A stretch of 64,000 nt of DNA from Caulobacteraceae bacterium (GTDB lineage: Bacteria; Pseudomonadota; Alphaproteobacteria; Caulobacterales; Caulobacteraceae): NCBI GenBank assembly GCA_947475415.1, contig CANJLH010000003.1, positions 1-64,000 of the forward strand, given 5' to 3'. The notes under the pieces are model-generated. The model saw only the letters and a program-made list of their open reading frames with translations. It had not been told where the DNA came from and ran no database searches. Positions within the stretch are counted from its first letter, which is position 1. Each line of letters begins with the position of its first letter. This document shows positions 33,535 through 42,589 of the stretch, in pieces. The position numbers and the translations under genes were made by a program.

Positions 33535-36374
33535 CGGCAACCCACAAACTCGACTTGGGTACGCCGAAGCCCAACAATTCCCTCACTGTCACTCTGACAA
33601 TTGACGGTCGCACAATTGAAGCGATTGCAGGCAGCTCGATCATGCGGGCTGCCCGCGAGGTCGGCGCGCTCATCCCAAAGCTTTGCGCGACCGACAACTT
33701 GCAGGCATTCGGTTCCTGCCGTCTATGCCTTGTCGAGGTCGAAGGACGCGCCGGCGCGCCTGCCTCCTGCACAACTCCGGTCGCACAGGGAATGGTCGTC
33801 CACACGCAGACACCGCGTCTGGCGAAACTTCGCCGCGGAGTAATGGAACTCTATATTTCCGATCACCCGCTCGATTGCCTGACTTGCGCCGCCAATGGCG
33901 ATTGCGAACTTCAGGACATGGCCGGCGCCGTCGGCCTGCGGGACGTTCGCTTTGACCCTTATGGAGCCGATCACACCGCCCTGCCCTGCGATGAATCGAA
34001 CCCATACTTCACCTTTGACTCATCGAAGTGCATCGTATGCTCGCGCTGCGTGCGGGCTTGTGACGAGGTGCAAGGGACCTTTGCGTTGACAGTCGACGGC
34101 CGTGGTTTCGCCAGCCGTATAACGGCCAGCCAGGCGGAACCCTTCCTCGAGTCCGAGTGTGTGTCCTGCGGCGCCTGTGTCCAAGCCTGTCCAACTGCGG
34201 CGCTGACCGAGAAATCCATCATTGAGCATGGTCAACCTGAGCGCGCCGTCGTCACGACCTGCGCCTATTGCGGCGTCGGTTGTTCGTTCCGCGCGGAAAT
34301 GCGCGGCGAACAAGTTCTCCGTATGGTCCCAGAGAAGCTCGGCAGGTCCAATCACGGACATTCTTGCGTGAAAGGCCGGTTCGCCTGGGGTTATGCTACC
34401 CACTCCGATCGTATTCTTAGCCCAATGATCCGGAACTCGACCCTCGACCCGTGGCGGGAGGTGAGTTGGGATGAGGCAATCACCTACGCCACCTCGGAGA
34501 TAAAACGAATCCAGGCGAAATATGGCCCAGCATCTGTGGGCGGCATAACCTCGTCTCGTTGCACAAACGAAGAGACCTACCTGGTCCAAAAACTGGTCCG
34601 AGCGGCGTTTGGAAACAACAATGTCGATACTTGCGCCAGGGTTTGCCACTCACCGACTGGCTACGGCCTGAAGACCACGTTAGGGACATCCGCCGGGACC
34701 CAGGATTTCGACACGATTGATGATTGCGATGTCGTGGTGGTTATGGGCGCCAATCCCACCGACGGGCACCCCGTCTTCGCATCGCGGATGAAGCGCCGGC
34801 TTCGGGCGGGAGCGAAGTTAATCGTCATTGATCCGCGCCGCATCGACCTGGTGCGAAGCCCCCACGTGGAGGCCGCACACCATCTTGCGCTGACCCCCGG
34901 CACGAACGTGGCCGTCCTCACCGCAATGGCGCATGTGATCGTCACGGAGGACTTGGTCGATCACCAGTTCGTTCAGTCCCGCTGTGACTCCGATGCTTAC
35001 GAACACTGGGCTGAATTCGTCACGAGGCCGGAGAATTCGCCTGAAGCGTTGCAGGCCGCGACCGGCGTCGATGCCGGTGAGTTGCGGGCCGCGGCAAGAC
35101 TATACGCAACGGGCGGCGCATCGGCCTTCTACTATGGCCTAGGCGTCACCGAGCACAGCCAGGGCAGCACTGCAGTCATGGCGATTGCCAACCTAGCGAT
35201 GGCGACGGGAAACCTGGGAAAGCCCGGTTGCGGCGTCAACCCGCTGAGGGGTCAAAACAATGTCCAAGGCGCGTGCGATATGGGCTCATTCCCACACGAG
35301 CTTTCCGGATATCGCCACATATCAGATGACGTAACTCGGTCGTCCTTCGAAGCACTCTGGGGTGTGACGCTGGAGTCGGAGCCAGGCCTGCGCATCCCCA
35401 ATATGCTGGACGCCGCATGCGAAGGAACCTTCAAAGGCATCTATATCCAGGGAGAGGATGTCCTTCAGTCCGATCCCAACACTCAGCACGTGGCTGCCGG
35501 GCTGGGCGCCATGGAATGCGTCATTGTCCACGACCTCTTTCTGAACGAGACCGCAAACTTCGCACATGTGTTCCTGCCAGGTTCCACCTTCCTTGAAAAG
35601 GATGGCACCTTCACAAACGCTGAGCGCCGGATTCAACGCGTGCGTCGAGTCATGAGCCCTCGCAATGGCTACGCCGATTGGGAAATCACCCAACTTTTCT
35701 CCAACGCCCTTGGTTATCAGATGAACTACAGCCATCCGTCCGAAATCATGGACGAGATAGCTAAGCTGACGCCGACTTTCGCGGGGGTCAGTTACGGTCG
35801 CCTTGATGAGCTAGGCTCTGTGCAGTGGCCCTGTAATGAGGCCATGCCGACCGGCACGCCGATAATGCATGCTGACGGGTTCGCCCGCGGCGCCGGGCGG
35901 TTTATGATCACCGAATACGTTCCGACCGACGAAAAGGTCGGGCCACGTTTTCCGCTGCTCCTCACCACCGGGCGGATCCTCAGCCAGTACAACGTCGGCG
36001 CCCAGACGCGGCGAACTGCGAATGTCACCTGGCACCAGGAGGACGTCTTAGAAATCCACCCGCACGATGCTGAGGATCGCGGACTTCACGATGGTGACTG
36101 GGCCAGGTTGGCTAGCCGCGTCGGTGTGACGACCTTGCGGGCGAAGGTGACGGACCGCGTGGCGCCGGGAGTTGTCTACACCACATTCCATCATCCCGAG
36201 ACCCAGGCGAACGTCGTTACGACCGAATATTCCGACTGGGCAACTAACTGTCCGGAATACAAGGTCACGGCCGTTCAGGTCGCCCCCTCCAACGGCCCTA
36301 GCGAATGGCAATCCAGCTATGCGAACTCCGCTCGGCGTAATCGCCGCATGTCGTCTGCAGAGCCTGTGGAATGA
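33531..36374 (+). CDS. fdsA: NAD-dependent formate dehydrogenase alpha subunit (Mo-bisMGD)
   Basis: 947 residues from ATG 33531, the ATGA overlap with fdsB; the longer frame from 33408 is not coding. NuoG-like N-terminus: [2Fe-2S] Cys52/63/66/80, then H112-C116-C119-C125. Two 4Fe-4S sites follow (CIVCSRCVRACDE near 165 and CVSCGACVQACPT near 207), then the molybdoenzyme cluster CAYCGVGCSF near 243. The putative Mo-ligand Cys is in RVCHSPTGYG near 372, the Cys form typical of FdsA. C-terminal dinucleotide-binding domain present (LTTGRILSQYN, TTFHHPETQANVVTTEYSD). The active site of the soluble, NAD-linked enzyme. Confidence 0.95.
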   Translation: MTATHKLDLGTPKPNNSLTVTLTIDGRTIEAIAGSSIMRAAREVGALIPKLCATDNLQAFGSCRLCLVEVEGRAGAPASCTTPVAQGMVVHTQTPRLAKLRRGVMELYISDHPLDCLTCAANGDCELQDMAGAVGLRDVRFDPYGADHTALPCDESNPYFTFDSSKCIVCSRCVRACDEVQGTFALTVDGRGFASRITASQAEPFLESECVSCGACVQACPTAALTEKSIIEHGQPERAVVTTCAYCGVGCSFRAEMRGEQVLRMVPEKLGRSNHGHSCVKGRFAWGYATHSDRILSPMIRNSTLDPWREVSWDEAITYATSEIKRIQAKYGPASVGGITSSRCTNEETYLVQKLVRAAFGNNNVDTCARVCHSPTGYGLKTTLGTSAGTQDFDTIDDCDVVVVMGANPTDGHPVFASRMKRRLRAGAKLIVIDPRRIDLVRSPHVEAAHHLALTPGTNVAVLTAMAHVIVTEDLVDHQFVQSRCDSDAYEHWAEFVTRPENSPEALQAATGVDAGELRAAARLYATGGASAFYYGLGVTEHSQGSTAVMAIANLAMATGNLGKPGCGVNPLRGQNNVQGACDMGSFPHELSGYRHISDDVTRSSFEALWGVTLESEPGLRIPNMLDAACEGTFKGIYIQGEDVLQSDPNTQHVAAGLGAMECVIVHDLFLNETANFAHVFLPGSTFLEKDGTFTNAERRIQRVRRVMSPRNGYADWEITQLFSNALGYQMNYSHPSEIMDEIAKLTPTFAGVSYGRLDELGSVQWPCNEAMPTGTPIMHADGFARGAGRFMITEYVPTDEKVGPRFPLLLTTGRILSQYNVGAQTRRTANVTWHQEDVLEIHPHDAEDRGLHDGDWARLASRVGVTTLRAKVTDRVAPGVVYTTFHHPETQANVVTTEYSDWATNCPEYKVTAVQVAPSNGPSEWQSSYANSARRNRRMSSAEPVE

Positions 36375-36613
36375 GCGCGCAAAAGCTGGTGATGATGGCC
36401 AACCAGATTGCGCAATTCTTTGAAAGCCAACCCGACAGCCCTCCGGCTGATCAGACCGCCGAGCACCTGAAAAAATTCTGGGATCCGCGAATGCGTGCGG
36501 CGTTAATCGCCCACTTCGCAGCTGGTGGCGAAGGTATGTCGCCAACCGCTTTGGCCGCCGCCCAAGTCTTGGCTGACGCCCAGAGGAAAGCGAAAATTGG
36601 GGACCTTGGCTGA
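36371..36613 (+). CDS. fdsD: formate dehydrogenase delta subunit
   Basis: 80 residues, small helical FdsD family: LVMMANQIAQFFESQP, HLKKFWDPRMRAALIAHF and GGEGMSPTALAAAQVL are the family pattern. It is needed for assembly or stability of the FdsABG enzyme. ATGA overlap with fdsA. In Ralstonia and Rhodobacter the usual order puts the FdhD-type gene (fdsC) before fdsD; here fdsD comes first. Confidence 0.92.
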   Translation: MSAQKLVMMANQIAQFFESQPDSPPADQTAEHLKKFWDPRMRAALIAHFAAGGEGMSPTALAAAQVLADAQRKAKIGDLG

Positions 36614-37421
36614 AGCCTCATACATAGCGCCCCGCGCCAGTGCGGCGGTCAGCATCGCACGATGGCGGCTGGGGCGATCTGAACAGACGCGTCGCGACGT
36701 CGCGGAGGAAGTCGCCGTGGCCCTTGTACATGACGCAGGCACAACCGCGGTCATGATGGCGACGCCTGCCGATTTAGAGGATTTCGCCGTCGGTTTCAGC
36801 ATGACCGAGGGCATCGTCGCTGAAATGGCCGATATCGCGGGGATAGAAGTTGTCGAGGCGCAGGGGGGTATCGAGGCCCGCATCTGGCTGGCTGCGGCAA
36901 GATCAGCTCAACTCTCCGAACGGCGTCGCAGCATGGCCGGTCCTACAGGATGCGGACTTTGCGGCGTTGAGTCCCTCGCCGCCGCCGGACGAATGCCACC
37001 TCGGGTTAGCGGGAACTTGCGCATCGGACCCGCGGACATCGACGCAGCCCTTTCTGCGCTCTCTCAGTCGCAGCACCTGGGAGTGACGACGCGCGCAGTT
37101 CACGCCGCCGGCCTGTGGACAGCGGACGGACTGGCGTTGATCCGCGAAGACGTCGGCCGGCACAACGCCCTGGACAAGCTTGTCGGCTCCGCTGCCCGGG
37201 CTGGTATTCCAGCCCGCGCAGCCGCAGTCGTACTCACAAGCCGCGTTTCCATCGAAATGGTCCAGAAGACCGCCATATTCGGCGCGCCGGTTCTCATCGC
37301 GGTATCGGCCCCAACGGCCCTGGCTGTACGCACGGCCGAAGCCTGCGGTATTACGCTGATCGCAGTTGCCCGAGCTGATGGGTTCGAGGTCTTCAGCCAT
37401 CCAGAACGGCTCGCGATCTGA
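36597..37421 (+). CDS. fdhD: FdhD/FdsC sulfurtransferase for Mo-bisMGD cofactor
   Basis: About 274 residues. FdhD carries sulfur to the Mo centre and inserts bis-MGD into formate dehydrogenase. VAEEVAVALVHDAG and EDFAVGFSMTEGIV precede the sulfur-transfer Cys pair in TGCGLCGVESL near residue 122. VGRHNALDKLVGSA and VLTSRVSIEMVQK are also family motifs. The start is uncertain: TTG 36597 with GAGGA upstream overlaps fdsD by 17 bases; TTG 36606 is possible. Last gene of the fds operon. Confidence 0.92.
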   Translation: MGTLAEASYIAPRASAAVSIARWRLGRSEQTRRDVAEEVAVALVHDAGTTAVMMATPADLEDFAVGFSMTEGIVAEMADIAGIEVVEAQGGIEARIWLAAARSAQLSERRRSMAGPTGCGLCGVESLAAAGRMPPRVSGNLRIGPADIDAALSALSQSQHLGVTTRAVHAAGLWTADGLALIREDVGRHNALDKLVGSAARAGIPARAAAVVLTSRVSIEMVQKTAIFGAPVLIAVSAPTALAVRTAEACGITLIAVARADGFEVFSHPERLAI

Positions 37422-37434
37422 CGCACCGGGAACC

Positions 37435-37761
37435 TCAGCGCCAGAACGACCACCAGCCGCGCCGTCGCGCCTCCCGCGCACGCAACTGCTCATCTTCCAG
37501 CCGATGCTCCGCTTCGTGAATTGCCACTGCTAGGCTTCGCGCCCCCTCGCAGGCCACCAATTCCGCGCCTCTTTGCGCGTATCCACGCTCAAGGTCGCCC
37601 TCGGTGGGCGCCTGTGGCAAGCGCGGTAGCGTGCACGGGCCGCTCGCTGACGGCGGCATCTCGATCCTCGGCGCGGCAGCCAAGGAGCTCGAGCGCGAGG
37701 CCGCACAACTCGCTATCATGACGCAGCAGGCGTAGAGCCCTATCGGCCTCAAGGGGTTCAT
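37435..37761 (-). CDS. putative small lipoprotein, possible phage Rz1/o-spanin-like relic
   Basis: 108 residues from ATG 37761. A short hydrophobic start (PIGLYACCVMIASC) ends in a lipobox-like IASC near residue 19, followed by a Pro-rich stretch (MPPSASGPCTLPRLPQAPT) and a helical charged region with a second Cys (RGAELVACEGARSLAV). Small, Cys-anchored and Pro-rich is the pattern of phage outer-membrane spanins, and similar proteins occur in prophages of this group. No phage structural or lysis genes are nearby, so this is tentative. The IS21 left end lies 95 bases upstream. Confidence 0.4.
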   Translation of the reverse strand: MNPLRPIGLYACCVMIASCAASRSSSLAAAPRIEMPPSASGPCTLPRLPQAPTEGDLERGYAQRGAELVACEGARSLAVAIHEAEHRLEDEQLRAREARRRGWWSFWR

Positions 37762-37856
37762 CAGCATCCTCTGACTTTTCACTCTGGGTATTGAAGTCTG
37801 CGGCGGCCGTGCGCGCGCGCTCTCGCCGGCGGGTCGCGACCTCAACATCCGCCAGA

Positions 37857-37911
37857 TGTCAACGGCGGAGCAAAACCAGGCCAGTGTGGCGGTGTAAAAC
37901 CAGGCCACTGG
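37857..37911. repeat. IS21 left terminal repeats (outer and inner copy)
   Basis: Outer copy begins TGTCAACGGCGGAGCAAAAC at 37857. The inner copy, 37888-37911, has GGCGGTGTAAAACCAGGCCA. Both share the CGG(C/T)G...AAAAC-AGGCCA core and match the right end in inverse orientation. Multiple terminal copies are typical transposase binding sites in IS21 elements. Confidence 0.85.
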
Positions 37912-38073
37912 CGGTGCGCGTTGGTCACCCATCCCGGGCGTCTGAGCGGCGATGCGTGGAGCCATTGCGTAGCGCAGCGCATCGCCGCGGGGTGCGCTGC
38001 TGACGTTTCAGCCGCACCCGGAGGGTGGGTCTGGGGGGAGGTTGAACAGATTGTGGATAAGTCCGGCTTGGGG

Positions 38074-38934
38074 CTATGCCGGGAGGATTTCGCCAGTCTC
38101 AGGGTCGATCTGCTCGGGGTCGACCTTGGCCGATATCCGCCGCCGGGCGGTGGACTGGGCCAGGCGATAGCTGTCGCCGTTCATGGTCAGAATGTGGACG
38201 TGGTGGGTGAGCCGATCGAGCAGCGCACCCGTCAGACGCTCGGACCCCAAAACCGATGTCCACTCTTCGAACGGCAGGTTGGAGGTGACGATGGTGGAGC
38301 CGTGCTCGTAGCGTTGGCTGAACACCTCGAACAGCAGCTCGGCCCCGGTCGGCGACAGGGGCACATAGCCAAGCTCGTCGATGATCAGCAGCTTGACCGC
38401 CTGCAGGTCCCGCTGGAGTTTGATCAGGCGCCTCTCGTCGCGGGCCTCCATCAGCTGGTGGACCAGGGCGGCGGCCGTGGTGAAGGCGACGCTGAAGCCC
38501 TTCTGGCAGGCGGCCAGGCCGAGGCTCAGGGCGATGTGGGTCTTGCCGGTGCCGCTGTTGCCGAGCGCGATGATGTTCTCGCGGCGCAGGATGTACTCGC
38601 AACGCGCCAGCTCCAGGACCAGCATTTTGTTAAGGCCGGGAATGGCCGTGAACGCGAAGGTGTCCAGGCTCTTGGTCGCCGGGAAGCGGGCCTGGCGGAT
38701 CCGCCGCTCGACCAGACGCCGCTCGCGGTCGATCAGTTCCAGCTCGATGAGGCGCAGCAGGTAGCGGGGATGATCGACGCCGCCCTGGGCACACTCGCGG
38801 GCGACCTTGTCATACTCGCGCAGCACCGTGGGCAACTTGAGCTGCTTGAGATGGTGGGCCAGCAGGATCTGGGGCGTCGCCTGGGTCGTACCCTGAGGCA
38901 TCGTATCGGGGGGCGTCGTGTCCGTCGCGCTCAT
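38074..38934 (-). CDS. istB: IS21 helper ATPase IstB
   Basis: 286 residues of the IstB/DnaC-like AAA+ ATPase. An N-terminal helical region (LAHHLKQLKLPTVLREYDKV) is followed by Walker A IALGNSGTGKTHIAL near residue 115, Walker B LLIIDELGYVPLS near 178 and sensor-type STIVTSNLPFEEW near 218. IstB selects and activates the target for the transposase. Start overlaps the istA stop as ATGA. Complete, no frameshift. Confidence 0.95.
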   Translation of the reverse strand: MSATDTTPPDTMPQGTTQATPQILLAHHLKQLKLPTVLREYDKVARECAQGGVDHPRYLLRLIELELIDRERRLVERRIRQARFPATKSLDTFAFTAIPGLNKMLVLELARCEYILRRENIIALGNSGTGKTHIALSLGLAACQKGFSVAFTTAAALVHQLMEARDERRLIKLQRDLQAVKLLIIDELGYVPLSPTGAELLFEVFSQRYEHGSTIVTSNLPFEEWTSVLGSERLTGALLDRLTHHVHILTMNGDSYRLAQSTARRRISAKVDPEQIDPETGEILPA

Positions 38935-40430
38935 GCCGCCTGCTCCCGCGCCAGCATGGCGTAGTCGGCGGCGCGGGTGGTGCGCACGTCGGTCATGGGC
39001 AGATAAGGATAGGCGGCCAGGTTGAGCTTGGGCGGTCGTCGCTCGATCCGCGCCAGGACGATCTGCTTGACCGCGTCGAAGGCGATGGCGCCCAGATGGA
39101 TGGCGTCGGTCGCCGCGGCGGCGACCACGTCCTTGGGCGCGATCTCCATCAGCCTCAGGATCTGGATGAACTCGCGCTTGCCACGGTTGCCCATGCGCGC
39201 TTCCAGGAGGTGTCGCAGATGCTGGAACACCGGCGGCAGGTCCCAGCCCTGCAGCGCGGCCGCCTGGTCCAGGGCGCCCGGCTTGGTCTCGATCAGCGCC
39301 AGATAGTGCACGGGGTCATAGACGAACACGCCCTGGCCATATGAGCGGACGTGGCGGGCGACCTGGGCGCCGTCGCACAGGATCACCACCTGATCGACGA
39401 AGCCCTTCACCAGGACCGCCTGGAAGCCGTAGGCGGTCGGGACCGAGTAGTCGTTGCCGCGGTAGCGGACCAGCGCCGTGGACGAGACCCGCGCGATGCG
39501 CTTCTCGCACGGCTCCAGGGCCACGGCCGGCAAGTCCCGCAAGGCCGCCAGATCCGCCGCCAGGCGCTGGCCGATAGGCTCGGCGTGGCGGCCGGCGCGG
39601 TCGGACAGGCGCTTGCGGCAGCGATCGGCAAGCATGGCGCCCAGCGCCTCATAGCTGGGGGCGACCGGGATCGGGGTCATGAAGTTGGAGCGGGAGAACT
39701 TGACCAGCCCCTCGACCTTGCCCTTGTCGTTGCCCTTCCCGGGCCGGCCGAACCGATCCCGAAACAGGTAATGGCTGACCAGCTCGGTGAACGCCCGCGT
39801 GCGCTCGCGCTTGCCATCGCCGCAGATCTTGGCCACCGCGATCTTGAGGTTATCGTAGAGGATCGACAGCGGCACGCCGCCGAAGAAGGCGAAGGCCGAC
39901 ACGTGCCCGTCCAGGAAGGCCTCGGTCGTCTCGCGCGGATAGGCCTTCACGAAGCAGGCGTCCGACTGCGGCAGGTCCATGCAGAAGAAGTGGATCTTCT
40001 GGCGCACCCCAGCGATCACCGCCACAGCCTCGCCGAAATCCACCTGGGCGTGGCCCGGCGGGTGCGCCAGCGGCACGAACGTCTCCCGGCCACGGGCCTT
40101 CTGGCGCCGCACGTAGTCCTTCACCACCGTGTAGCCGCCGCCGTAGCCATGCTCGCCCTGCAGGCGCTCAAATATCCGCTTGGCCGAATGCCGCTGCTTG
40201 ACCGGAGCCGTCCGGTTCGCCTCCAGGATCGCGTCGATCACCGGGGTCAGCGGATCCAGCTTCGGTCTGGCCGCCGGCCGCGCCCGGACATACCCGGGCG
40301 GCGCCGAAAACCGGCACATCTTCGACACCGTCTCGCGGCTCAGACCAAACACCCGAGCCGCCTCTCGGCGACTGCGGCCCTCCACAAAAACAAACCGCCG
40401 AACCGCCGCGTAGGACTCCACAACGTACAT
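38931..40430 (-). CDS. istA: IS21 transposase IstA
   Basis: 499 residues. An N-terminal helix-turn-helix (RSRREAARVFGLSRETVSKM, residues 19-38) is followed by an rve-type integrase core with the acidic triad in AQVDFGEAV (Asp near 130), LYDNLKIAV (Asp near 190) and DKGKVEGLVKFSR (Glu near 233). A C-terminal Mu-transposase-like domain has VPTAYGFQAVLVKGFVDQV. All catalytic positions are intact. Initiates at ATG 40430, reading away from the right terminal repeat. Confidence 0.95.
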   Translation of the reverse strand: MYVVESYAAVRRFVFVEGRSRREAARVFGLSRETVSKMCRFSAPPGYVRARPAARPKLDPLTPVIDAILEANRTAPVKQRHSAKRIFERLQGEHGYGGGYTVVKDYVRRQKARGRETFVPLAHPPGHAQVDFGEAVAVIAGVRQKIHFFCMDLPQSDACFVKAYPRETTEAFLDGHVSAFAFFGGVPLSILYDNLKIAVAKICGDGKRERTRAFTELVSHYLFRDRFGRPGKGNDKGKVEGLVKFSRSNFMTPIPVAPSYEALGAMLADRCRKRLSDRAGRHAEPIGQRLAADLAALRDLPAVALEPCEKRIARVSSTALVRYRGNDYSVPTAYGFQAVLVKGFVDQVVILCDGAQVARHVRSYGQGVFVYDPVHYLALIETKPGALDQAAALQGWDLPPVFQHLRHLLEARMGNRGKREFIQILRLMEIAPKDVVAAAATDAIHLGAIAFDAVKQIVLARIERRPPKLNLAAYPYLPMTDVRTTRAADYAMLAREQAA

Positions 40431-40464
40431 CCCCCGGCGCTCCCCACTCTCGGGAAAACGCCTA

Positions 40465-40542
40465 CCACTGGCCGGGTTTTACACCGCCCGCAGCCGCATA
40501 TCGCCGCCGCTCCAGTGGCCTACTTTTACTCCGCCGCGCACA
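40465..40542. repeat. IS21 right terminal repeats (inner and outer copy)
   Basis: Inner copy at 40465-40489 reads, on the minus strand, GGGCGGTGTAAAACCCGGCC. The outer copy ends at 40542 and on the minus strand begins TGTGCGCGGCGGAGTAAAAG. The first bases of the outer copy supply codons V-C-A-A-E and the stop that now end the truncated cas3. Confidence 0.85.
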
Positions 40543-41815
40543 CTGGGGCCAGTTCGACCACGTCCTCGAAGCCGTTGGCGAATGGCCTGGCCCCAGACGG
40601 GGAATTAGCCAACAGGGCCGGTTGGGTCGCCGTGCACAACACGATTGAGCAGCCATAGTTTGCCGCAAGCTCCTTCAGCGCCGCCACGCAAGGCCGCAGC
40701 AGGGCCAGCGGCAAGGTCTGAACCTCGTCCAGAACGATGACGCTGCGCGCCAGATTGTGCAACTTGCGGCACTGCGACGGGCGATTGGAAAACAGGCTCT
40801 CGAACAACCGAACGGTGGTGGTGACGATCAGCGGCTGGTCCCAGGTCTCCATCGCCAACGACAGTTTGGAGCGCGCCACCTTGCCGTCGACCGCGCTTTG
40901 GTCGAACGCCGAGTGGTGCTCGAGAATGGCGTCCTGGTGTGGTGCTAGGGCGTTGCGATATACCTGCGCAGTCTGTTCGATGACAGACGTGAAGGGAATG
41001 CCCACCACCACTCGCTCCAGACTGTTGGCCCTCGCATGGTCGAGGGCGAAGGCGAGGGAAGTCAGAGTCTTTCCTCCGCCGGTCGGCACGGTGAGTGTGA
41101 AAACGCCAGGCGGTAGTATCGCCTTGGAACGCGCATGGCCGAGAATTCCAGCGCGGCGAGCATTCAGCGATCCTGGCGGGGGCGCCACAAAACGCGCCAA
41201 GTGGCCATCCAGCGCGTCGGCTAGATCGGCCAGGCTGGCCGCGGCGCCTCTTTGGGGCGTCGGCCTGCCCTCGGCTCGGACATAGAAGTCCTCGGTAGCG
41301 AGATAGTCGGCATCGACCAGACAGGAAAACAGCATCCTGACGAGAAAGGCCCCCTGGAATCCTTTATCCGTCGACGCCTTCAGCCTTGGGAAGCCCGGTG
41401 GCGCCGGAAAAACAAGCCCGTCGCGGCGCGCGGACTCAACTACTTCGTCGAGCGTCGCGTTCTTTTGGTCGAGCCGCCCATCGGACCCGAACAGGTTGTC
41501 GGCTAATCCTGCATGGTGCCCCGCGATCCCGTGGGCGATGAGTTTTCCGAGCCCGTTGTAGTGGCGACAGGCATAGATGGCGCCATGAGCGGCATGATCG
41601 ACCGACTGCGGATCACCTCTGATCCGGCGCTGAAAATCGCCCTGGTACTTGCCCAGATCGTGCAGCAGGCCAGCTGCGTAGCCTATTTCCCCGTAGCGGA
41701 AAGCGCTGGCAAACTTTGCCGCCAGATTGGCGGTCCCGATGAGATGGGGGATCAGCAATTCCCATGTCTCGGGCGGCCGTCCTCCAACAGTATGTGCGAA
41801 GAATTTCGCGTCCAT
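40526..41815 (-). pseudogene. cas3: CRISPR helicase-nuclease Cas3, truncated by IS21
   Basis: About 430 residues from MDAKFFAHTVGGRPPETW, roughly the first 60 percent of a Cas3. The HD nuclease is complete in motif terms: HTV near residue 8, LLHDLGKYQ near 50, DHAAHGA and GIAGHHAGL. The first RecA domain has Walker A VPTGGGKTLTSLAFAL near residue 235, DEVQ (VLDEVQTLPLALL) and CTATQPALL. The second helicase domain is absent. After FEDVVELAP the last five residues and stop come from the IS21 right repeat. The sequence style suggests type I-C or a related subtype. No cas5, cas7, cas8, cas1, cas2 or repeat array is present in the window, so interference is not possible from this locus. Confidence 0.88.
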
Positions 41816-41914
41816 GGTTGGACTCTCTCTACCGCTGGCCAGTGTCAGCATCCGCACCGTATTTGCGTTATGCGCCTATTCTTCGCACAATTTCGCAACT
41901 TAGCTAGCGCCAGC

Positions 41915-42265
41915 TCAAATTTGGACCCAGATCGTTAGTCCGCTCACCATCTTCAGCAACAATGGCGCAGAGATAACTAATGTGATGCAAGAAATGAAAG
42001 AGGTCGAGCTGGACTCCAGGGCCCGGCCCGAGCGGCTAAGTTCGCGCGGCAGGTTGGGGAACCTGTCGTCGGGCGAACGCAGCAGCCTGTTGTGCGCACA
42101 GACGTCCTTGGCGATCAGATCCGCAAACTGCCGCAGCTTGAACAGGGTAGCGTCCGGATCAATGCGGAATTTGTTCTCCGCAAGCGCCGGCAACCAGTAC
42201 TGCTGTTCGCTTTGTGGCTTCAGGAACCCGAAACTGGCGCTCGCCTGCGGCAAGCTCCCCCGCAA
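41915..42265 (-). pseudogene. decayed HsdR-like N-terminal (DUF4145-type) fragment
   Basis: The first 60 residues, SFGFLKPQSEQQYWLPALAE then KFRIDPDATLFKLRQFADLIAKDVCA, follow the pattern of the N-terminal DUF4145-like helical domain fused to type I restriction-like or superfamily 2 helicases (FL-x-P... DP-x-T-L-x-KLRQF-x-x-x-A). After RSGR the frame becomes hydrophobic nonsense, while another frame continues plausibly (VQLDLFHFLHHI), so a frameshift is likely. No helicase or nuclease part follows. It lies directly upstream of the broken cas3, so this looks like defence-island debris. Confidence 0.45.
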
Positions 42266-42589
42266 CTCGACGTCAGTTCATGCGAATACCGCGCTAGGCG
42301 TACTCGGAGGTCACTGCCTGATTGAGTAGCCAAGCGACCACGCAACGGCTGCAGCGCCCCAATCGACGAAGTTCATCGGCGATCTGATTGATTTCTATCT
42401 ACCGACCGGCGTGCGCTGCGCTCAGGACCCGGCCCTAGAGCCGAGATAATGGCAACCGTTTGGATTCACGGGTGGATTCTTGCGGAAGCGTCTGAATGCA
42501 GGCGTGTGCGCCCCACATGGCGCATATCCTGAAAATTTTGGGCGATGCTTGGTCTCGGCGGACAAACAGACCCGCCGGAAGGAGATCAC
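42266..42589. other. intergenic leader of the AlpA-YdaS-VapE module
   Basis: No gene recognised. It ends with AAGGAG (42579-42584), which sets the start of the AlpA-like gene. If the module is excisable, its left attachment site would be expected in or just upstream of this stretch. I could not match any part of it to the sequence near tRNA-Arg. Confidence 0.4.

Larger units (their letters stand above)
37857..40542. mobile_element. IS21-family insertion sequence (istA-istB)
   Basis: About 2.69 kb bounded by terminal inverted repeats starting TGT and ending ACA, each end having an outer copy (CGGCGGAG-AAAA-AGGCCA pattern) and an inner copy of GGCGGTGTAAAAC-GGCCA. It contains istA and istB overlapping by 4 bases, both intact, so it may be active. 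The five bases outside the left end (CCAGA) and the right end (CTGGG) differ, so no target-site duplication is visible. The right end lies inside cas3. Missing duplications are best explained by a deletion or rearrangement next to the element after insertion. Confidence 0.9.

Noticed and set aside
39351..40658. 435-codon open frame opposite istA
   Set aside because: A mirror of the transposase gene with no recognisable protein; it also crosses the IS boundary.
40543..42589. Possible CRISPR array near cas3
   Set aside because: I looked for evenly spaced repeats of about 30-36 bases on both sides of cas3 and through the accessory region and saw none.
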